Assembly: GCA_009785335.1 (NCBI GenBank)
Contig: WQWM01000025.1
Location: 1-34,276 of the forward strand
Origin: Oscillospiraceae bacterium
GTDB taxonomy: Bacteria; Bacillota; Clostridia; Oscillospirales; Acutalibacteraceae
Direction: 5' to 3'
Length of the DNA: 34,276 nt
The notes under the pieces were generated by a model. The model ran no database searches. It was not told the origin of the DNA and saw only the letters and a list, made by a program, of their open reading frames with translations. Position 1 is the stretch's first letter. The number at the start of each line of letters is the position of its first letter. This document shows positions 30,483-34,276 of this stretch, piece by piece. A program made the translations under genes and the position numbers.

Positions 30483-30511
30483 TTGACAATGCAGGAAAAA
30501 TATGCTACAAT
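30483..30511 (+). promoter_or_regulatory. Promoter of the exported Thr/Pro-linker protein
   Basis: TTGACA (30483-30488), 17-bp spacer, TACAAT (30506-30511). Confidence 0.8.
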
Positions 30512-30546
30512 ACCCAAACAAATTTGGAAAATGAAAGGAATTTACA

Positions 30547-31152
30547 ATGAAAAAGCGAATGTTTGCAAGCATTACCATCATCTTGGCCACGGTCATGGCC
30601 ATCGCCCTGTTTGTTCCCGCCATGGTGGCGCCAGCGGCCGCCAACGCCGGTATCAGTGCTGCACAGGCCCGCACCTGCGTCAATTACACAACCTTCCCGC
30701 AAGGCACAGGCTCCAACATCACCACCATCAACATTTCCTCGCCGCATGGCTTCAGACTAATTTACTGCTGCATTGATGCAGTGTTCAACACAAAGCAAAT
30801 CACCTTGTTGCCTGGCCAAGGCTTCACCATCATCGCCCAGCCCGCACCAGCAGGTCAAGAGTTCTATCATTGGCGGGCAGACCTCACCGGTCAGCCAGGC
30901 GGCAATTTCATGAGCGCGCAACAACGCCATTACCCCATGGGATGGGACTTTACATATTTCGGGGGAGCTTCGTCTATTGCGTTTAACGCAATTTACGTAC
31001 CAGCTGCAACCACCACAGCGCCTACTACGACCACTCGCCCACCCACAACCACCACTAGACCACCCGTAACCACGCAGCCATCCAGTCCGATTCTGCTGCT
31101 AGTGATCGCGATATTGGCGCTTTTGGGTGCTATTTTCTTAATGCTTCGTTAG
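30547..31152 (+). CDS. Exported, C-terminally membrane-anchored protein (201 aa)
   Basis: A Sec signal peptide (MKKRMFASITIILATVMAIA then LFVPAMVAPAAANA, cleavage probably after ANA) precedes a compact domain of about 110 residues with paired cysteines (ARTCVNY, IYCCIDA) and aromatic motifs (FYHWRADLTG, GWDFTYFGG). A linker of Thr and Pro follows (TTTTRPPTTTTRPP), then a C-terminal helix ILLLVIAILALLGAIFLML and a final Arg. No LPxTG motif is seen, so it is held by the helix. Start ATG 30547 follows GAAAGGAATT. Function unknown; a surface protein is inferred. Confidence 0.82.
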   Translation: MKKRMFASITIILATVMAIALFVPAMVAPAAANAGISAAQARTCVNYTTFPQGTGSNITTINISSPHGFRLIYCCIDAVFNTKQITLLPGQGFTIIAQPAPAGQEFYHWRADLTGQPGGNFMSAQQRHYPMGWDFTYFGGASSIAFNAIYVPAATTTAPTTTTRPPTTTTRPPVTTQPSSPILLLVIAILALLGAIFLMLR

Positions 31153-31168
31153 TCAATGCATCAATTAA

Positions 31169-31196
31169 CCCCCAACACACTGTGTCGGGGGTTTTT
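31169..31196 (+). terminator. Terminator after the exported protein gene
   Basis: CCCCC (31169-31173) and GGGGG (31187-31191) with an inner ACA/TGT and one mismatch, followed by TTTTTCTTAT. Confidence 0.8.
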
Positions 31197-31197
31197 C

Positions 31198-31350
31198 TTA
31201 TGGCAAATTCTTTTGATAAGCGGCAATTTGCTGCAGAAGAATTTTCTTTTTGATATCTGCGATGCACTCATCCCAGCCATCGGGTTCGGTTGTCATGCGC
31301 TCCTCAAACGCTTTGATATGTTCATACAGTTCTTCATACACATTGTTCAT
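31198..31350 (-). CDS. Small acidic protein (50 aa), divergent from the HTH gene
   Basis: Start ATG 31350 follows AAAGGAATC. The peptide begins MNNVYEELYEHIKAFEERMT and continues TEPDGWDECIADIKKKILLQ, a helical, charged cytoplasmic protein. An upstream in-frame start at 31410 would lie inside the promoter and is rejected. Its promoter contains a palindromic operator; the regulator is probably the divergent HTH protein. Function unknown. Confidence 0.65.
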   Translation of the reverse strand: MNNVYEELYEHIKAFEERMTTEPDGWDECIADIKKKILLQQIAAYQKNLP

Positions 31351-31381
31351 GATGATTCCTTTCTCGTTTGGTTGTAATAGT

Positions 31382-31410
31382 ATTATGGACCATCTTGGTC
31401 CAAATGTCAA
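31382..31410 (-). promoter_or_regulatory. Promoter with palindromic operator in its spacer
   Basis: Minus strand TTGACA (31405-31410), 17 bp, CATAAT (31382-31387). The spacer is almost filled by the palindrome TGGACC-ATCTT-GGTCCA (31386-31402). It is a likely binding site for the HTH protein encoded 40 bp away. Confidence 0.75.
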
Positions 31411-31442
31411 TACTTCACCCCAAAATAGTTTAAAATATTTTC

Positions 31443-31673
31443 ATGAGCAAAAAATATCAACGAATTCGCGACTTGCGCGAAGACTCGGATCTCTCGCAAG
31501 AAGCAATCGCAAAACATCTTTCCTGCGACCGAAGGGCGTATTGTTATTATGAATTGGGTCAGCGCGATATCCCAATCGATGTTTTGGAGCGTTTGGCTGA
31601 TTTTTACAATACCTCAATAGATTACTTGCTTGAGCGAACCGACGAAACAACGCCATACGCAAAAAAGAAATAG
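31443..31673 (+). CDS. XRE-family HTH transcriptional regulator (76 aa)
   Basis: A stand-alone Cro/CI helix-turn-helix: IRDLREDSDLSQEAIAKHLSCDRRAYCYYELGQRDIPIDVLERLADFYNTSIDYLL, in which SQEAIAKHLSC is helix 2 and RRAYCYYELG the recognition helix. It has no effector domain. TAAAAT at 31431-31436 lies 6 bp before the ATG and no Shine-Dalgarno is present, so the mRNA may be leaderless; the -35 is poor. It probably controls itself and the divergent 50-aa gene through the palindrome at 31386-31402. Confidence 0.88.
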   Translation: MSKKYQRIRDLREDSDLSQEAIAKHLSCDRRAYCYYELGQRDIPIDVLERLADFYNTSIDYLLERTDETTPYAKKK

Positions 31674-31680
31674 TCAAAAT

Positions 31681-31708
31681 GGCAGAGCCCGCAAAGCTCT
31701 GCCGTTGG
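31681..31708 (+). terminator. Terminator of the HTH gene
   Basis: GGCAGAGC (31681-31688) and GCTCTGCC (31696-31703), a perfect 8-bp stem, followed by GTTGGTTTT. Confidence 0.85.
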
Positions 31709-31781
31709 TTTTATGCATTCTCTTTATATGATTAATATCATAGGAAAACTTGAAAGGATTTCGCTAACATTCGCGTCTGCA

Positions 31782-32022
31782 TGTAGGGGCGGCAATCTTG
31801 CCGCCCGGGATTCACATGGCACTCAAAAGAAGTCGGGCGGATTCACATCCGCCCCTACATCCCGCCAAAAATTCCGCTGTCATTTTCCTCTTAAGCCCCC
31901 AAGCTCCTTCCTCAGGAAGGAGCTCCCGACCCCGGGGAGGGTGAGGAAGGCTCGCGGAGCGACGCAACTTGCACCTACACCTCGCCCTCGTCTGCATGTA
32001 GGGGCGGCAATCTTGCCGCCCG
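31782..32022. repeat. Palindrome doublet, module repeat and single palindrome
   Basis: Doublet 31782-31807 and 31834-31859, spacer GGATTCACATGGCACTCAAA then AGAAGT, then a module copy (31862-31964) and a plus-orientation unit (31997-32022). The arrangement repeats that of 29815-30190. No gene is seen between 31674 and 32070. Confidence 0.87.
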
Positions 32023-32069
32023 AAATTTTAATGTTGCTATAATATTATAAACATCACCGTGGACATCCC

Positions 32070-32999
32070 CTACCGTTGCATCACCCACTGTGCAATGTCT
32101 TCAATCACATCTTCCACCACCTGCTGTGGCTTGCTATACTCCGCCTTGGCCTTGGTGATTTTCCCGTGCACCATCGGCATGAACACATGGTTGAGCCCGG
32201 CATAAAGCTTGAATGTCGCGTCAGGATGATTGGCCAAAATACGCCGATAGTCGTTAAAGTCTTCCTCCACCGACACATGAAAATCGCCGTCACCCTGCAT
32301 CACAAACACAGGCGTTGTGCTGCCTTGCAGATAGTCTTCCGGTGTTTTCTTGCCCAAATCTTTCAGATAGTATAGCTTGTTATATTTGCCCAAGAAGTTC
32401 GTGCGCTTGGCTTCTTCGTCCGGCATGTCATACAGCCCCTCCAGCTTGGCATGAAACGCGGCAGTTTGCTTTTTGGCAATGCCTTTGAGTATCCGCGGCA
32501 ACTGTGCCACTTGATCAGCCGCTTGAGCCTTCATCACATCTTCCAAACGGCGCGGCGTACCCGCCATGATAATCAGCCCCGCAAAGTTGCCGCCCTGCGC
32601 ATGAATGCGCGGCGCAATGTGCCCGCCTAAACTCAGCCCAGCGAGGAAAACCTTGTTAGGGTCAACGCGCGGGTCGTTGCGCAGCATGTTGGCAGCTTGC
32701 AGGGCATCTTCAATGCTTTCGTGCCAAATGGTAAAGTCGCCGCCAATGGTCTTCATCTGCTCTTTGCTGATGACAAACGTGCGTTTATCGTGCCTAATGC
32801 TGGCGATGCCGCGCGCCGCGAGACCTTCAGCCAGGTCTTTAAATGGCCGCACGGCATAGACCTTGCTGTCCATGTCGCTGCCGCCGCTGCCGTGCACAAA
32901 TACTACGGCGGGACATGGCTTGTCGGTTTCAGGCAACGTGAGCATCCCATTCAGCGGTGTATCTCCATTCGGGTTCACGATGATTTTTTCTTGGGTCAT
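32070..32999 (-). CDS. Alpha/beta hydrolase (dienelactone-hydrolase/acyl-peptidase-like)
   Basis: A 309-aa cytoplasmic hydrolase. FVHGSGGSDMDS is the oxyanion strand, FLAGLSLGGHIAPRI holds the nucleophile elbow GLSLGG (catalytic Ser), FVMQGDGDFHVSVEED the acid region and YAGLNHVFMPM the catalytic His. Between Ser and acid lies a helical insert (DQVAQLPRILKGIAKKQTAAFHAKLEGLYDMPDEE) that may form a lid. The start is ATG 32999 (MTQEKIIV) behind AAAAGGAGAG, part of a leader cassette; the extension to 33041 runs through the cassette hairpin. Substrate unknown. Confidence 0.87.
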   Translation of the reverse strand: MTQEKIIVNPNGDTPLNGMLTLPETDKPCPAVVFVHGSGGSDMDSKVYAVRPFKDLAEGLAARGIASIRHDKRTFVISKEQMKTIGGDFTIWHESIEDALQAANMLRNDPRVDPNKVFLAGLSLGGHIAPRIHAQGGNFAGLIIMAGTPRRLEDVMKAQAADQVAQLPRILKGIAKKQTAAFHAKLEGLYDMPDEEAKRTNFLGKYNKLYYLKDLGKKTPEDYLQGSTTPVFVMQGDGDFHVSVEEDFNDYRRILANHPDATFKLYAGLNHVFMPMVHGKITKAKAEYSKPQQVVEDVIEDIAQWVMQR

Positions 33000-33002
33000 G
33001 AT

Positions 33003-33166
33003 ATCTCTCCTTTTCTTGTTCTGTTTTGAAAAAAGAACCAAAAAACTTTAGTCGCTTCGCGGAGGATTCTTATAGACATGTGGCAGGTGTTGCCAAAGGC
33101 TCCACCGCTTGCGGGGGAGCTGGCACGCCTCGGGCGTGACTGAGGGGGCGTGGAGAGATGCCGCCG
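33003..33166 (-). repeat. Leader cassette before the hydrolase, with attached repeat
   Basis: On the minus strand: the CCGCGAAGCGACTAAAG block, a T-rich tract, hairpin GTTCTTTTTT (33029-33038) with AAAACAGAAC (33018-33027), then AAAAGGAG and the ATG. On the plus side the repeat goes on through GGTGTTGCCAAAGGCTCCAC (about 33087) to GGCACGCCTCGGGCGTGAC, as at 26395-26535. Confidence 0.8.
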
Positions 33167-33898
33167 TTAGGTTTGTGCATATACCTCAACGCAATACCCC
33201 TTGTGTCCACAAGCCGTGCAAGTGAGCTTAACGGTTTTTGCCGCGTATGAACCAGTGTGCGGCGCAAACAAAAACTGCTTGAACGTTGACCTAAACGTTT
33301 CGCCGCATGCAGCGCAGCGATACGCCGTGTGCTGATAATACATGCGAATCAACAGCATCCCAATCAGCTGACCCATCACAAAAACCACAACAAAAGGAAT
33401 CCACATGCCGCTCATTATCCACAGCACAATCAGCCCCAGCTGAATGAGTCCCTGTGTTAAGCCAAAGCCCCAAATCACGCCATGCACTTTGCGCAAGCCC
33501 TGTTTGTTTGCCATCATCTGTTCAATGTCGGTGATGGAATTGGCCGGGATGGTGGTCATATTCTGCACGCTGTCTTTGATGATTTTGATGGCCTGCAGTT
33601 GTCGTTGGCGCTCTTCAATTTCATCGCTCAACTGCTTGGTTTGTTCGTCCAGCAGCAGGGGCAGCACTTCGCCCGGTGTTTCACTGGCCAGTGTGTCTTT
33701 GATGGCGTCAAGCGAAAGTCCAATTGCCTTCAGTGTGCAAATCAGGCGCAGCTTAGCCAAGTCTTCATCGTTATATAACCGCCTGCCGCCCTCACTCAAT
33801 TCTGACGGATGTAGCAGTCCCTTGGTATCATAAAATTGAACTGTTCGCACCGACACATTGCAAAACGTTGCCATTTCCCCGGTGGTGAATTTTGACAC
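33167..33898 (-). CDS. MerR-family regulator with two membrane helices and a zinc-ribbon tail
   Basis: The N-terminal MerR domain is clear: FTTGEMATFCNVSVRTVQFYDTKGLLHPSELSEGGRRLYNDEDLAKLRLICTLKAIGLSLDAI. A coiled-coil follows (about 85-130, LLLDEQTKQLSDEIEERQRQLQAI), then two membrane helices (VIWGFGLTQGLIQLGLIVLWIM and IPFVVVFVMGQLIGMLLI) and a tail with two Cys pairs (YRCAACGETF and KLTCTACGHKG) forming a probable zinc ribbon. This is a one-component regulator tethered to the membrane. GTG 33898 is preferred because AAGGAG is 9 bp before it but touches the ATG at 33907. Promoter and dyad at 33920-33961. Confidence 0.85.
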   Translation of the reverse strand: MSKFTTGEMATFCNVSVRTVQFYDTKGLLHPSELSEGGRRLYNDEDLAKLRLICTLKAIGLSLDAIKDTLASETPGEVLPLLLDEQTKQLSDEIEERQRQLQAIKIIKDSVQNMTTIPANSITDIEQMMANKQGLRKVHGVIWGFGLTQGLIQLGLIVLWIMSGMWIPFVVVFVMGQLIGMLLIRMYYQHTAYRCAACGETFRSTFKQFLFAPHTGSYAAKTVKLTCTACGHKGYCVEVYAQT

Positions 33899-33919
33899 TG
33901 TATTCATCTCCTTGCTCGT

Positions 33920-33961
33920 ATTATATCCCATTACGTAACGTCATGAGCAATAGGTTACGTA
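33920..33961 (-). promoter_or_regulatory. MerR-type promoter with TACGTAAC dyad
   Basis: Minus strand TTGCTC (33945-33950), a 19-bp spacer and TATAAT (33920-33925); the long spacer is typical of MerR-controlled promoters. A perfect dyad TACGTAAC (33932-33939) and GTTACGTA (33954-33961) straddles the -35. A second promoter-like pair (TTGTTT, 17 bp, TATACT) lies further upstream at about 34004-34032. Autoregulation is inferred. Confidence 0.68.
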
Positions 33962-34044
33962 GGGGGATTTTTAAAAAAACAAAATATTTTTTCCTCTTCA
34001 ACCAGTATACCACGCCCACCAGCGCGAAACAAGGGCTTTTGTGA

Positions 34045-34276
34045 AAATTTCCGCCTGCGGTGGGGCTCGGTCATTTGCTGTGCTTGGTTCCGGTTTCGCA
34101 GTCGTTATCCTCTTAATCCTCGGCTCCTTCCTCAGGAAGGAGCTCCCGACCCTGGGGAGGGTGAGGAAGGCTCGCGGAGCGACGTGACTTGCGCCTACAC
34201 CTCGCCCGCGTCAACATGTAGGGGTGGCTTGCAAGCCACCCGGGATTCATATGGCGCTCAAAAGAGATTGGGCGGC
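34045..34276. repeat. Module repeat and palindrome doublet at the window end
   Basis: CGCCTGCGGTGGGGCTCGG (about 34051), TCGCAGTCGTTATCCTCTTA, a module copy (34121-34184), a TGTAGGGGTGGC unit (34217-34242, stem GGGTGGC/GCCACCC) and the beginning of its facing partner (GGGCGGC, cut by the window end). No gene is seen. Confidence 0.82.

Noticed and set aside
29815-32022. CRISPR-like array of palindromic units
   Set aside because: Units alternate in orientation, spacing is irregular, spacers are themselves related, and no cas genes are nearby.

Overview
The window looks like a chromosomal segment of a moderately GC-rich, low-GC-lineage-type Gram-positive bacterium (Bacillota, class Clostridia, most likely an uncultured Oscillospirales/Ruminococcaceae relative). 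The basis is a complete class III heat-shock operon (ctsR, mcsA, mcsB, clpC) with a canonical CtsR operator, strong AGGAGG-type ribosome binding sites, a pyruvate phosphate dikinase of the clostridial kind, and lipoproteins with Thr-rich linkers. The species cannot be named from sequence alone.

Layout. 1-1674: 3' part of a large serine recombinase, the edge of an integrated element, next to a tRNA-Arg(ACG) on the minus strand (1735-1811). 1886-2395: uncharacterised minus-strand gene, divergent from the stress operon. 2490-8763: ctsR operon, expanded by repeats and by an acetyltransferase gene overlapping mcsA. 8841-10954: a QueD-like protein under a promoter embedded in an inverted repeat, then a YjiH-type membrane protein. 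10971-14793 (minus): a serine hydrolase with a 45-residue membrane peptide behind it, and ribF followed by a 181-residue membrane protein and three micro membrane proteins (31, 36, 51 aa). 15065-18794: a lipoprotein and a divergent membrane-anchored protein. 18843-19701 (minus): Panacea-domain gene plus a two-helix membrane partner, a candidate toxin-antitoxin pair. 20164-24454: acetyltransferase, lipoprotein, trmL, then a chain of small accessory genes separated by degenerate copies of the trmL 3' end. 24694-26385: frameshifted GyrI-like gene and recF. 27031-29682 (minus): ppdK. 30547-34276: exported Thr/Pro-linker protein, HTH regulator with divergent 50-residue ORF, alpha/beta hydrolase, membrane-bound MerR regulator.

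The striking property is the density and variety of intergenic repeats. (i) About 25 copies of a palindrome starting TGTAGGGG and ending CCCG, whose stems differ but remain self-complementary, mostly as inverted doublets 25-40 bp apart. (ii) A longer module (AGCTCCTTCC...GGAAGGAGCT...CTCGCGGAGCGACG) in at least eight copies. (iii) A leader cassette with an A/U-rich hairpin followed at once by a Shine-Dalgarno, sitting directly before the start codons of clpC, ribF and the alpha/beta hydrolase. (iv) trmL-tail copies, two of which supply the ribosome binding site of the next gene. One palindrome lies inside recF without breaking the frame. No transposase, CRISPR array or rRNA gene was seen.

Most promoters share one architecture: TTGC(A/G)T- or TTGACA-like -35, a 17-bp spacer and a TATAAT-like -10. 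This allows transcription starts to be predicted for many genes, including an apparently leaderless recF.
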